From the NCBI GenBank assembly GCA_965153355.1, contig OZ231128.1, positions 5,394,001-5,458,000 of the forward strand: a DNA stretch of 64,000 nt, read 5' to 3'. Position 1 is the stretch's first letter; every line of letters starts with the position of its first letter. The notes beneath the pieces were generated by a model. The model did no database searches. It was given only the letters and a program-made list of their open reading frames with translations, and was not told where the DNA came from. This DNA is from Flaccisagitta enflata. Lineage: Eukaryota; Chaetognatha; Sagittoidea; Aphragmophora. Positions 22,434 to 33,289 of the stretch are shown one piece after another. Made by a program: the position numbers and the translations under genes.

Positions 22434-22810
22434 CTAACCCTAACCCTAACCCTAACCCGCGACGCTCATGAGCGGGTGCATGTCGCTCACTTACTGAAAC
22501 ATTAAACCTAACCTCCAAACCCTAACCCTAACCTCCAAACCCTAACCCTAACCTTATTTGACTTCACTTTGGAGGTATATGGGTTAGGGTTAGGGTTAGG
22601 GTTAGGGTTTGACTTCATTTTTCAGGTATGTGTTGCGGGTTAGGGTTATGGTTAGGGTTAAACTTCTTTTTGGAGGTATATGTTGCGGGTTAGGGTTAGG
22701 GTTTAGGTTAGGGTTTGACTTCACTTTTAGGTATATGTTGCGGGTTAGGGTTAGGGTTGAGGGTTAGGGTTGGAGTTGAGAGGTTAGGGTTAGGGTTTGG
22801 GTTAACCCTA
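22434..22810. repeat. Interstitial telomere-like array, CCCTAA then TTAGGG
   Basis: CCCTAA units lie on the left (22434-22460 and 22515-22555) and TTAGGG units on the right (22585-22800). The right half has four units of about 50 bp, each with TTTGACTTCACTTTGGAGGT, ATATGTTGCGGG and several TTAGGG. The order CCCTAA then TTAGGG is opposite to that of a head-to-head telomere fusion. Confidence 0.93.
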
Positions 22811-22879
22811 ATCCGTTAAGGTAAGTGAATGGGTTTTGAGGTATTTTGAACCCGAACCGAAACCGAGCAAAAAGACGCC

Positions 22880-22947
22880 ATACGCAAGGCCTTAGACTTG
22901 GGGTGAGGATGGGATACCCATCCGCAGAGATATTGTGACCCCGCGTC
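22880..22947 (+). mobile_element. B element, 3-prime fragment
   Basis: GGGTGAGGATGGGATACCCA, then TCCGCAGAGATATTGTGACC and CCGCGTC. The same ending closes the copies at 50701-51235 and 58421-58615. Confidence 0.65.
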
Positions 22948-23058
22948 TCTGTTTTCCTTGTCATTCCCATGGAAATCAACGGCAGCTTTAAATTCGTCAC
23001 AGATACTAACCATTTTATGACTTTTGTATTTATAGTTATGACGTAATCGGAAATCTTT

Positions 23059-23252
23059 AGTCGCGTGCTAGCGACTCTATAACCCGCTATGCTTAATGGC
23101 CGGTCGGTCTGTCGGTCTATCCATCCGTCACAGAAAGCATTTTCAGTGTTTGTTTTTGCATTACTGCTCTTGCCCAAATGCTTGGCTACCCTTTTTATGA
23201 CCAACCGTGCCAACCCGCATGAACCTTGGTCAGCCGTGTATCCGGCCTTGTT
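23059..23252 (+). mobile_element. A element copy 8
   Basis: AGTCGCGTGCTAGCGACTCT start, CGGTCGGTCTGTCGG tract, CATTACTGCTCTTGCCCAAA, and CAGCCGTGTATCCGGCCTTG end. Confidence 0.85.
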
Positions 23253-23260
23253 GATCAATA

Positions 23261-23463
23261 AACAAGGCCGGATACTCAGCCACCAGTTGCGGACGGGTGG
23301 GCAGGGGCGGACATGCGCGTTTTCCCAGTTTTTGACTCGTGCTCATGGACCGACGGACCGACGGACGGACCGACGGACCGACGGACGGACCGACGGACCG
23401 ACGGACCGATGGACGGACTGATGGACGGACAAAGCCTCTTAAAGAGTTGCGTGTCTGCAACTA
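23261..23463 (-). mobile_element. A element copy 9
   Basis: AACAAGGCCGGATACTCAGC, CAGTTGCGGACGGGTGGGCA, a (ACGG/ACCG)n tract, then the hairpin AGTTGCGTGTCTGCAACTAA. Copy 8 ends and copy 9 starts only 8 bp apart, tail to tail, giving a GGCCTTGTT / AACAAGGCC inverted junction. Confidence 0.88.
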
Positions 23464-23468
23464 AAAAG

Positions 23469-23611
23469 AGGCCGGATACACGGCTATCTTAGTCGCGGAC
23501 AGCCCGGCAGAGGCAGGGATGTAGGAGGCTAGCCAAGCCCTTTGGCAAATGTAACAAACTGATGAACAGACGGACCGACAAACCGGTCATGAAGTGGCAT
23601 GTCCGCGACTA
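23469..23611 (-). mobile_element. A element copy 10
   Basis: GGCCGGATACACGGCTATCT, AGTCGCGGACAG and the closing GGCATGTCCGCGACTAG. The middle is short. It directly follows copy 9. Confidence 0.75.
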
Positions 23612-23707
23612 GAAAAACACCTTTAGATTCGACCCTTATCTCTATTGGGGAATAACCGTAAACGTAAGTCATTTATTCTTAGTCGAGTTCGTAACTGCAC
23701 ACAATTT

Positions 23708-23712
<5 letters not shown>

Positions 23713-23773
<61 letters not shown>

Positions 23774-23942
23774 TATAGCCGCCCATGATTTTAAAAATGA
23801 ATAGTCTCTCTGATCATTCTCATTATCTTTCCGTCTTGGTGCTTTTCAAACCTGAAGTTAGTTTTTTAGGCTTTTTGGCTTTTAGGCTTTTAGGACCTAG
23901 ATTTTAGGCTTTTAGGCTTTTAGGCTTTTTAGGACCTAGATT
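23713..23942. repeat. (GA)n and a GGCTTTTA minisatellite
   Basis: (GA)n occupies 23713-23770. At 23863-23942 there are about eight TTAGGCTTTT units broken by two AGGACCTAGATT segments. Confidence 0.9.
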
Positions 23943-24017
23943 TAATAATCAATACAAATGAGCAAACAACTTTGGGGAAAAAAGTTGTATTTCAAAGGAA
24001 AAAAAAAAAAACTCAAC

Positions 24018-24310
24018 AATCAGTGGACAAAACACCGTGTGAATATATAAAACTGTCCGCTGTGATCCAACTTACTGGTATTAGATAAGATGTTGTATGC
24101 AATAATCTGCCGTAAGAATTACACCCGGCTGTATTGAATGAAATTTGCTAAGCAATAACTGATTGTTAGAATTACAGCCGGCTGTAACATTTCAATTTTG
24201 TAATTTCAACCACTAGCTATTGCAAACAAGATGTTGTTCATTTTAAAGAAATTGGATCAAAGCAAACAGTATGATAAATTCACATACAGTGTTTTGTCCA
24301 TTGACTGTCA
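24018..24310. mobile_element. Short inverted-repeat element FB2
   Basis: The left end CAGTGGACAAAACACCGTGT and, from the right, CAATGGACAAAACACTGTAT continue into GTGAATATAT-like sequence. TCAACA occurs just outside both ends, a possible target duplication. The interior has two AATTACA...CCGGCTGTA blocks. Confidence 0.72.
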
Positions 24311-24435
24311 ACATTTAATCTCGGAAACCCCTTGACAGGAGTCCTGTGCAGTGCGCTGGAACAAATTTACGATTAATCAGAATACACGATTGTTATGGGC
24401 AAAAATTAATCTATCATCAACTGATCTTTTTCTTT

Positions 24436-24570
24436 AGTCACGTGCTACGCGACTTAACAGTAACACCTCGCTATGTCCGTCCGTTGGTCGGTAGGTCGGT
24501 CGGTCAGTCCCCTTCTTACTTTTTTGGCGTTTTTGAGCGTTTTGAACTCTCTGCGCCTGCCCAAATGCTC
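24436..24570 (+). mobile_element. A element copy 11, 3-prime truncated
   Basis: AGTCACGTGCTACGCGACTT start, CCGTTGGTCGG tract and CTGCGCCTGCCCAAATG. The GGCCTTGTT end is missing. Confidence 0.75.
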
Positions 24571-24692
24571 TGGGGGGAAATTCATTATGTAGGATATGCG
24601 GGACCGTTAGAAATGTTTTAGGAGCGTGAATAATGATCTAATATGCTTTGAAATGGTGGAGGTCAGAACTATCATCAACTGATCATTTTTTT

Positions 24693-25311
24693 GGGCAGCG
24701 GCCCCGAAGGGGACGAAGTCCTGTAGAACACAGGGGGAATCTGTCCGTCCGTCCGTCCGTACGTCCGTACGTCCGTACGTCCGTCCCCCCCTGCCCCATC
24801 CTCAGGGCTTCGTCTCCTTCGGGGCCTATTGTGACCCTAATTCTGCCAAATAGCCCAAATCCAAGCAATATGGCCCAAATTTAAGCAAAATGACCCAAAT
24901 CCAAGCATATTGGCCCAAATCCAAGCAAGATGGCCCAAATCTTGCCAGAAAACCCTAATTCTGGCCTGAGGTCCATCATTTTGGCCTCCAATACCTAGAT
25001 TCTGACCAGATTTGGGCCATTTTGCTTGGATTTGGGCCAATATGCCTAGATTTGGGTCATTTTGCTTAGATTTGGGCCATATTGCTTGGATTTGGGCTTT
25101 TTGGCAGAATTAGGGTCAGAATAGGCCCTGAAGGAGATGACGCCCTGAGGATGGGGCAGGGGGGGACAAACGGACGGATGGACAGATTCCCCCTGTGTTC
25201 TACAGGACTTCGTCCCCTTCGGGGCCGCTGCCCTGCTCCCTCTCAACTTAAATCACATACTACTCAAGCAGGGCACGGGTACCGCTGACCACTTACCGCC
25301 TTTGGGCTGCT
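24693..25311 (+). mobile_element. D element copy 3, immediately upstream of the ceramidase gene
   Basis: Starts GGGCAGCGGCCCCGAAGGGG and ACGAAGTCCTGTAGAACACA, with (CCGT)n at 24740-24785. The interior is itself an inverted repeat of TTTGGGCCATATTGCTTGGA-like units, with the right half mirroring the left from about 25010. It ends with GCAGGGCACGGGTACCGCTG. The element stops about 60 bp before the ATG at 25374, so the gene's proximal promoter must be very short or lie within it. Confidence 0.85.
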
Positions 25312-25373
25312 ATTATATCTAACTTTCATACGAATATAGACAAACAATAAAACAGAAAAAAAAAACATTCAGA

Positions 25374-26665
25374 ATGAAGGCGCTATTCTCGTTCTATACA
25401 TTTCTCCTCGCCCACTTGGCCTTGGCCAACAATGACATGGAACCGTTCATTTCTCATTTCAATCGACCCGTTGGTAAAGAGATGGGAATCGTCTGTCAGT
25501 CTGGCACGTATCCTCCCTCTTCCAAAGGCGCTCCACGGGCGCCGTCCTTCGTCGTGGATTTAGACGAGGCGCCGCGTGACAGATGGCGCCACGTCGTAAA
25601 GTCTGACTTGGATGGAATCAGAAACTCTTCCAAGTTCGTCTTCGAAGCGTTTGGCAAAAAACTGCCGAAGCAGTTGATCGATGGAATCAAGGTAGTGCAA
25701 CTAGGCCAAGACAAGTCAATTCTTCTTTTTTTTTGGCAGTGGCCCCTTTGCATTGGGGTCAATAACCTATGCATTCACATATATATTTGGGGAATTTTCT
25801 CCTTATTCTTCTCCAGTTGTTGTGGTTGTGGTTGTGGTTGTGGTTGTGGTTGTGGTTGTGGTTGTGGTTGTGGTTGTGGTTGTGGTTGTGGTTGTGGTTG
25901 TTGTTGTTGTTGTGATTTACAGGAATTCACCAGGTAATCCCTCCTAGAGCCCCCATAGCATGATTGAATATTCCAACCTTCGTTGAAAAGACTCGACCAA
26001 TGCGGGACTCGAACTCGGGATCCAGAGGGGCACGAGCGAACACACTGCCACTGAGCTATCCAGCCCCCCCCCCCCCACTACTTCTTCTAGAAGCCACTAG
26101 CCAGGGGTGGGGTGGGGGGATGGAGAAGAAGAAGGGGGAGAAAATTCCCTAGATGTGTGTAAGTATTGGTTATCCACTCCTTTGGGGCCGCTGCCTTGCT
26201 CCCTCCCTCAACTGCAATTACTAATCACGATGGGACGGATGATAATTGCAATTTTATATCTATAAGACCTAAGACACATTCTCTTTAGTCGCGTGCACGC
26301 GACTCTACACCCTGCTTTGTCCGTCGGTTGGTCGGTCGGTCGGTCGGTTGGTCCGTCACACTTCTTTTTTTTATGATTTTATTTCTTTGACCTCACTGAT
26401 CTTGCCCAAATGATCTGGTGACCTCAAATATGGCCTCTGCCCACCCGCACGCGACTTCGGTAGCCGTGTATCCGGCCTTGTTCTTTCAAAAGGCGAAACT
26501 GAAATCGCTTCCTGCACCTTCGATCTACGAAGAAATGGAAGGAATCGCGGCGGCGGCCAACGTCAGCCTCGACTCGATCGTCTTGTCCAATCTTCTCTAC
26601 GAATTGACCACCGGTTGCACTTCCATTATCGCCCGCAAAAGCAACAACGGCAAACAACGGCCGAT

Positions 26666-26699
<34 letters not shown>

Positions 26700-29383
26700 T
26701 TGATTCACGGCCGGAACCTCGATTACTCTTTGGATCCAAACAATCCGGATCTTCTACGTCAAGAAACAATCGATGTTGAATTTCAAAAAGGTGGGTACAG
26801 AAATTATGTGGGCACGAGATTGTCCGTCAGCGATTTTGGGGGTGTTCAGCAATGGGAAATGAACGCATGTTGACGAACCCACTCCAACCACAATTTCTTT
26901 TGTGGAATGGGTTTTTTACTTGTTCATGAACAATGTTATGTTGCTGTTAATGAACATTAAAAATGAGTCTTTTGATGAACGGTATTGATATATTGGTGGA
27001 GTAGGTTTTTAGCTTGTTCATGAACAACCCAATATTGTATGTTCATGAACAATGAAAAAAAGTTGTTCATGAATGATCATTAAAATATACTTTATGAATA
27101 GTTGCTTTTTCAAAAAAAAAATGAATGTTTTGAATGAATGAATGAATGAATGAATGAATGAATGAATGAATAAACAAATGAATGAATGAGTAAATGTACA
27201 AATGAATGAATGAGTAAATGTACAAATGAATGAATGGCGAATGAATGGCAAGGAAAATGGAATATCTTATAGTTGCAAAAGCGTTAGATGGTCAGTGGTG
27301 CCTGTGGCCCCTATGCCTTGTTTATGGAAAACATTTTTTTTTTCTGAATAAGCAACCATTGTTCATTTAAATGATCTTTCATTGTTCATGAACATACAAT
27401 ACTAAGTCGTTTATAAATAACTAAAAAACCTACTCCACCGACAAAATCATTGTTGGTGTGGATTATTTGGTTGTTCATGACCATGCTTTTTATGGCCCTC
27501 TCTGAACAAAATTGTTGGCCGAAGGCCTCTTTTTACTTGTTCATTAACAGTTGTATGACATTGTTCATCAACATGCGTTCATTTCCCGTTGCTGAACCCC
27601 CCTAAAGTCGCTGGCGGACTACCTGGTAGGCATGGATCTTTTCCTGTGGATCTTTTACTGTGGATTTCATCATTTTGGTAAAAATTCCTACACCATGCAT
27701 TATAAATTTATGAAAAATCTCTAAATAGCTCTATTGAGAATACTTTTTTATACAAGTTTCAGTAATTTGAAAACTTTTTCGGTTCCTAGGTGGAAAGACG
27801 TTGTATCGCGGAACAACTTACATCGGCTATGTCGCGGTTCTGAACGGCGTCAAACGGGGCAAATTCTCTCTTTCTTGGAATCAACGAAATTCGAAAAACG
27901 CGACTCATAAGACGCCAATTGAAAGACTCACTGATTGGGCGACTGGGAAAAACAATGGAACTCCAATGGCTTTAGTTTCACGGCAATTGTTTGAAGGACC
28001 CAAACCAACAGTCGATTCTTTTCAAAAGGCTAAAATGTTTCTGGCAACAGTGCCTCTGATCAGGTAAGGTACAATACACGACTATCGATATTCCACATAC
28101 TCGATACAATGTACAATGTATAATACATTCTAGCCATACATGCTGGGTGGTGTCTCAGTCGGGATTCTTACGGGAGGCACGCAGGCGAGCATCTCACGTT
28201 GAGTCTGGCATCATCAAGGGCGTGTTTCTAGTGAGCGCCAAAAACGCGTTTGTTCCTGTGAAACGCGATAACAGCGTGAACACATATTCAAGATTTTCAA
28301 CTGTCCCACGAGGGAGTGAGCGAGCGAAGTGAGTGAGCGAGCCCGTGAACAGAGCAAGCAAGCGAAGCGAGTATAGCAAAGTGGAGCGCTGCAGAGCGAG
28401 TGAGCGGAGTGAGCGGAATGAGCGGTGTGAGCGAACGAACGTAGCGAGCGACCGAGTGGCCTGTTCAAAACGCATTTGCCTGTGACTAGAAACACCCCCC
28501 AACTACGCATTTGCGGCATTTAAAATTTACTTTCATCCAAAGCACTGATTTTCAAAGGGATATACAATGTAAACGGAAATTTGATTTAAATTGATTGATC
28601 ACCAGAGTGGAAAATGTTTCAATTAGAAAAAATCAATTTCATTACAATGCTGTCCTTTGCCTTCAAGAAAAAGAAAATCACCTTTGCCGCCTAATAGTAG
28701 CTTATCTCGCTCAATGTATCACTGTACTTCAATTTGTGCAAATTAACCTTTTTTAGACATGGCTGTAATTTCTCCCCCCCCCCCCTGATTTACAAAATTC
28801 CTTCAGCCCCGTGTATTTCATCGTCGGTGGCGTGAAAGGGAACGACGGTTGCGTGCTGACGAGATCACCTCGGGAATCGCTTCACCCAATTTGCCTTAAC
28901 ACGGGCCAAAATGGATCTTGGGTGTTGGAAACCAACTATGATCATTGGGAAGACCCGCCTCAAGGCGACGACAGACGAACACCAGGAAACCAATGCATGG
29001 AAGAAAAGATGAAGCGGTATCGAGGAGCGGGAGATAGTGGTGGAACAGGAGGAGGAGCAGGAGGAGCAGGAGGAGCAGGAGCAGGAGGAGGTATTTCGTT
29101 CCCCGAGTTGTTTGACGTTCTGAGCACAAAGCCCGTTATTAATCGAATTACCACTTACACTTCTTTGATGGAAGTGGCCACTGGCAAATTAGAGACTTAC
29201 GTGCGTTACGATCACGATGATGTTCAGCCGAGTGTCAAGCCGAGCGTCGGGTCAACTACCGTCCAGCCGGGAAATGGAGGCGCAGTGGCGACCGTCCAAA
29301 CACCCCCACATGTCGTTTTCATGTTGTCAATCACGCTTGTACCGCGTCTCGGATACAATTTCCTCGGAAGCACCGTGATTTAA
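25374..29383 (+). CDS. ASAH1: Acid ceramidase-like N-terminal nucleophile hydrolase, four exons
   Basis: Exons 25374-25691, 26493-26790, 27790-28063 and 28807-29383 join in frame (phases 0, 1, 2) to 488 residues; all introns are GT-AG. The family hydrolyses ceramide or N-acylethanolamines in lysosomes after self-cleavage before the nucleophile Cys. Residues 1-18 look like a signal peptide. Visible family blocks: Tyr-Glu-Leu then Cys148-Thr-Ser-Ile (nucleophile), LIHGRNLDY, GTTYIGYV, YFIVGG, ETNYDHW, DDRRTP and FDVLSTKPVINRITTYTSL. The last block and the MEGIAAA segment resemble ASAH1 more than NAAA. Length exceeds the usual 390-400 because of a 10-residue polyGln tract after Cys148, a Gly/Ala-rich insert (about residues 371-392) and a 58-residue tail lacking the family's Cys-containing end. 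No frameshift is seen. The start is chosen for its signal peptide; the subfamily assignment is inferred. Confidence 0.9.
25816..25913. repeat. (TTGTGG)n hexamer microsatellite
   Basis: About 14 TTGTGG units followed by TTG units, inside D copy 4. Confidence 0.96.
25999..26067 (-). tRNA. tRNA-like sequence (pseudogene or SINE head) inside D copy 4
   Basis: On the minus strand it starts GGGGCTGGATAGCTCAGTGG, which contains a good A box (TAGCTCAGTGG), and has GAGTTCGAGTCC as a B box 30-odd bases later. Length and box spacing fit a tRNA. The anticodon arm pairs poorly, so no isotype is assigned. A decayed tRNA or a tRNA-derived SINE head are both possible. Confidence 0.55.
26287..26482 (+). mobile_element. 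A element copy 12 abutting the intron 1 acceptor
   Basis: AGTCGCGTGCACGCGACTCT, TACACCCTGCTTTGTCCGTC, (GGTC)n, TGACCTCACTGATCTTGCCC, CCGCACGCGACTTCGGTAGC and CGTGTATCCGGCCTTGTT. The element ends 10 bp before exon 2; CTTTCAAAAG separates it from the exon. Confidence 0.9.
26822..27623. mobile_element. Foldback element FB3 in ceramidase intron 2
   Basis: The left end GTCCGTCAGCGATTTTGGGG runs into GTTCAGCAATGGGAAATGAA and CGCATGTTGACGAAC. The right end mirrors it near 27560-27623. The arms include repeated TTGTTCATGAACA palindromes and a CCTACTCCACC / GGTGGAGTAGG pair. A GAAT array and a D tail fragment (GCAAAAGCGTTAGATGGTCA at 27276) lie in the middle. It fills about 800 of the 999 intron bases. 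Confidence 0.82.
27125..27245. repeat. (GAAT)n tetranucleotide repeat
   Basis: GAAT units with GTAAATGTACAAAT breaks, resembling the body of the H repeats. Confidence 0.9.
28217..28500 (-). mobile_element. E element copy 3 in ceramidase intron 3
   Basis: GGGCGTGTTTCTAGTGAGCG start, GTTCCTGTGAAACGCGATAA, CAACTGTCCCACGAGGGAGT, GAGCGAGCGAAGTG array and TGTGACTAGAAACACCCCCC end. The remaining intron 3 sequence (28501-28806) is unassigned. Confidence 0.88.
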
Positions 29384-29720
29384 TGACGATATATCAAGCT
29401 AATGTGTCTCTCGGTTTGTCTGTCAGTCTGTCCATCCGGACATGACCTTGTTTTGTTTTTTTCTGCAATGATCTTTGATTGATAATTTGATTCGTCTTTA
29501 ACAAATTTGCTAGGAGAAAAATGATCGATTTTGCAAGCTGAATATCAATTAGGGGTTTGAGATCAAGCTAATGCCCTACAAATCCTCAACAAATCCCCAA
29601 CCATCTCCATGATTTTCGCGTTTCCCTTCATTACATTGTTTATAACCTATTGTAGCCGACGTTATTGTCGACATCCTATTTTCATAGCTACTGATCAAGA
29701 CGCACTTAAAGATCACAAAT
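29384..29720 (+). other. 3-prime flank of the ceramidase gene
   Basis: No strong poly(A) hexamer is seen close to the stop codon. The first clear AATAAA is at 29931-29936, beyond a 195-bp CA tract, so the 3-prime UTR either uses a variant signal or spans the microsatellite. Confidence 0.4.
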
Positions 29721-29721
29721 C

Positions 29722-29920
<199 letters not shown>

Positions 29921-30038
29921 AAAAATAGTAAATAAATGAAATTATTCAGCGCTTTACATTGATACAAGTCTTATTGCCGTTGTTGCCGTTATTGCCTATG
30001 CACAACTACTTAGTCACGGAAGCAGCAGCAAACTCAGC

Positions 30039-30045
<7 letters not shown>

Positions 30046-30096
<51 letters not shown>

Positions 30097-30130
30097 AAGA
30101 CAGAGACAGAGACAGATACAGAGACAGAGA
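30046..30130. repeat. (GA)n with GACA interruptions
   Basis: Pure GA to about 30093, then GACAGA units. The flanking 30135-30435 is unassigned. Confidence 0.95.
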
Positions 30131-30439
30131 GACGAAGCATGAGACATACAATACAGTACCGGTTGTCGAACTCCTCAAGGCAGAAATAGTCTTGAAATAG
30201 TATCTACCATGAGAAATATCCAACATTCAAATCCAGAGTCATTATATTTGGCTCAATTTAAACTAGAAGATCAAGAAAAAGAAGATTAGAAGTGGAGTTT
30301 CACGAAAATGACCCGTTTTTGAAAAGTCGGGAAAAGGAGCAAATATCATCCGTATGAAAAAAAAGATTGGTTTGGGTGTATAAGCGTGGGTGTGTTTGTG
30401 CATGTGTGCGTTAGTGCGTGTGCGAGAGTGCGTGTGCGT

Positions 30440-31217
<778 letters not shown>

Positions 31218-31451
31218 TGTGTCAGTGTTAAAGCTTGTGTCTTAACTCTTAAGGTGAGAGTTTAGGGGACCATGTTGAAAAAAAGTTTTTGGACTTTACA
31301 AGCTATCCTTGGGGGCAGGCATTTTACAATTACCTGACATTGTAATTGTGATTCATTCGTTCATTCATTCATTCATTCATATTTGCGGAAACATGAAAAT
31401 TAAATCACAGATGATTAAAGGAAAGTTCAACTAACAAAACAAGTGACGCAA

Positions 31452-31642
31452 GGTCACAATATCGTTGCGGACGGTTGGGCAGCGGCATCCAATCCCCATC
31501 CACACCCCACGAGACCCACACAAAGAGCATCTAAAACGCTTGTTTTCCCACTATTCGACTCGTTTCTACGGACTGACGGACCAACGAACAGTAGGACCAA
31601 CGGACGGACAAAGTGTCTTATAGAGTTGCGTGTCCGCAACTA
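31452..31642 (-). mobile_element. B element copy
   Basis: GGTCACAATATCGTTGCGGA start, AGCATCTAAAACGCTTGTTT, GACGGACCAAC tract, and the hairpin AGTTGCGTGTCCGCAACTAT at the end. The interval 31220-31450 before it holds only a short ATTC array. Confidence 0.85.
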
Positions 31643-31726
31643 TAAAGCTGGACTCAAAAAGCTGAGGGAGGCGAGGATGCGTCTCATCTGGAAAGCAAAC
31701 TTGGAAGCAAATGCAACATATGAACG

Positions 31727-32047
31727 CTTTTGCCTTTGCCTTTGCCTTTGCCTTTGTCATTGCCTATGGCTATGCCTTTGCCTTTGCCTTTGCCTTTGCC
31801 TTTGCCTTTGTCTTTGCCTATGCCTATGCCTTTGCCTTTGCCTTTGCCTTTGCCTTTGCCTTTGCCTATGCCTTTGCCTATGCCTTTGCTTTTGCCTTTG
31901 CCTTTGCCTTTGCCTTTGCCTTTGTCTTTGCATTCGCCTTTGCCTTTGCCTTTGCCTTTGCCTTTGCCTTTGCCTTTGCCTTTTGCCTTTGCCTTTGCTG
32001 TTACCTTTGCCTTTGCCTTTGCCTTTGCCTTTGCCTTTGCCTTTGCT
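31727..32047. repeat. (TTTGCC)n hexamer microsatellite
   Basis: About 53 TTTGCC-type units with occasional TATGCC and TTTGTC variants. It is open in all frames. Confidence 0.97.
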
Positions 32048-32162
32048 AAGAATTTATCGGCTTGATTTATTATGATCTCGGCAATTCTCTGTCTCCAGCT
32101 TTCTGAAATGCTTCTCACGATTTAGCGTCGCAGTCTTTGTATTTTCTCCCGTCTATTAGAAT

Positions 32163-32359
32163 GTGCCCGATTTTTTTCCTTCTTTCATTTTTTTTTCTCT
32201 TTCTTACTTTGTGCCTTTCTTCCTTTCTTCCTTTCTTCCTTTCTTCCTTTCTTCCTCTCTTCCTCTCTTCCTTCCTTTCTTTCTTTCTTTCTTTCATCCT
32301 TTCTTTATTTATTTCTTTCTTTTTCTTTTTTTCTTTTTCTTTCTTTCTTTCTTTCTTTT

Positions 32360-32435
<76 letters not shown>

Positions 32436-32450
32436 TTTCTTTCTATCTAT
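32163..32450. repeat. (TTTC)n/(TTCC)n tract
   Basis: Starts as CTTTCTTC units near 32215 and becomes pure TTTC after about 32337. Confidence 0.95.
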
Positions 32451-32649
32451 CCTTCAATTTTTCCTTATCATGAAACAAATCCAAAAATCAAAACATCAAG
32501 CAAAAACGAATTATCTGTAATTACTATCCTGAAGAAAAAACTTTCATCAAGTAATACATTTGTATTTGTTTACGTATAGAAAGTGATAGAAAGTGTGGAC
32601 CCTGAATCATAATTTTGAATCATAGCAAAGATAGTCCCTAAAGCCTCAC

Positions 32650-32910
32650 AGGTTCAGCGGTACCCGATGTCCCTAAGTTAGTGTTAGTGGGGATGAGATG
32701 ATAATAGGGATGAGTTCATGACCTATGATTTTGGAACAGAGGACCTGATTTGAGGTCTGAGAATTGAGGTCTAGAAGGCCTCATTTGAGGCCAGAGAAAA
32801 GTGATTAACACCTGGGGGAAAATTTCGGGTGTGAGAAGCTGGTTTTGGGGGCTGAGAGGCCAGATTCAGGGTTTGATTTATGGCCTGTGACCTGGCCCGA
32901 GCGTGAAACC
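32650..32910 (-). mobile_element. Degenerate D-related repeat
   Basis: GTTCAGCGGTACCCGATGTC matches the D tail on this strand. It is followed by ATGACCTATG and TTGAGGTCTGAGA / GAGGCCAGA units. The terminal GGGCAGCGG part is missing. Confidence 0.5.
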
Positions 32911-32999
32911 GGAAGTTCGTTCCGGTTGCGGAAAAAGGGCAGGGTCGCTCTAAAACGATAATGGGCTGCTTAGCCGTGACGGTAACGGTATTGAGAAGA

Positions 33000-33287
<288 letters not shown>

Positions 33288-33289
33288 CC

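Larger units (their letters stand above)
25735..26232 (+). mobile_element. D element copy 4 in ceramidase intron 1
   Basis: GGCAGTGGCCCCTTTGCATT start after a T9 run, TTCTCCTTATTCTTCTCC, (TTGTGG)n, then GAGAAAATTCCCTAGATGTG and CCTTTGGGGCCGCTGCCTTG followed by the CTCCCTCCCTCAACT tail, which is truncated. It occupies over half of the 801-bp intron. Confidence 0.78.

Noticed and set aside
22434-22810. Ancient head-to-head telomere fusion
   Set aside because: A fusion gives TTAGGG followed by CCCTAA. Here CCCTAA precedes TTAGGG, with non-telomeric spacers in each unit.
26418-26492. Upstream extension of ceramidase exon 2 into the A element
   Set aside because: The frame is open, but the residues come from the A repeat consensus. 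An AG acceptor at 26491-26492 and phase-0 joining to exon 1 give a better family match.
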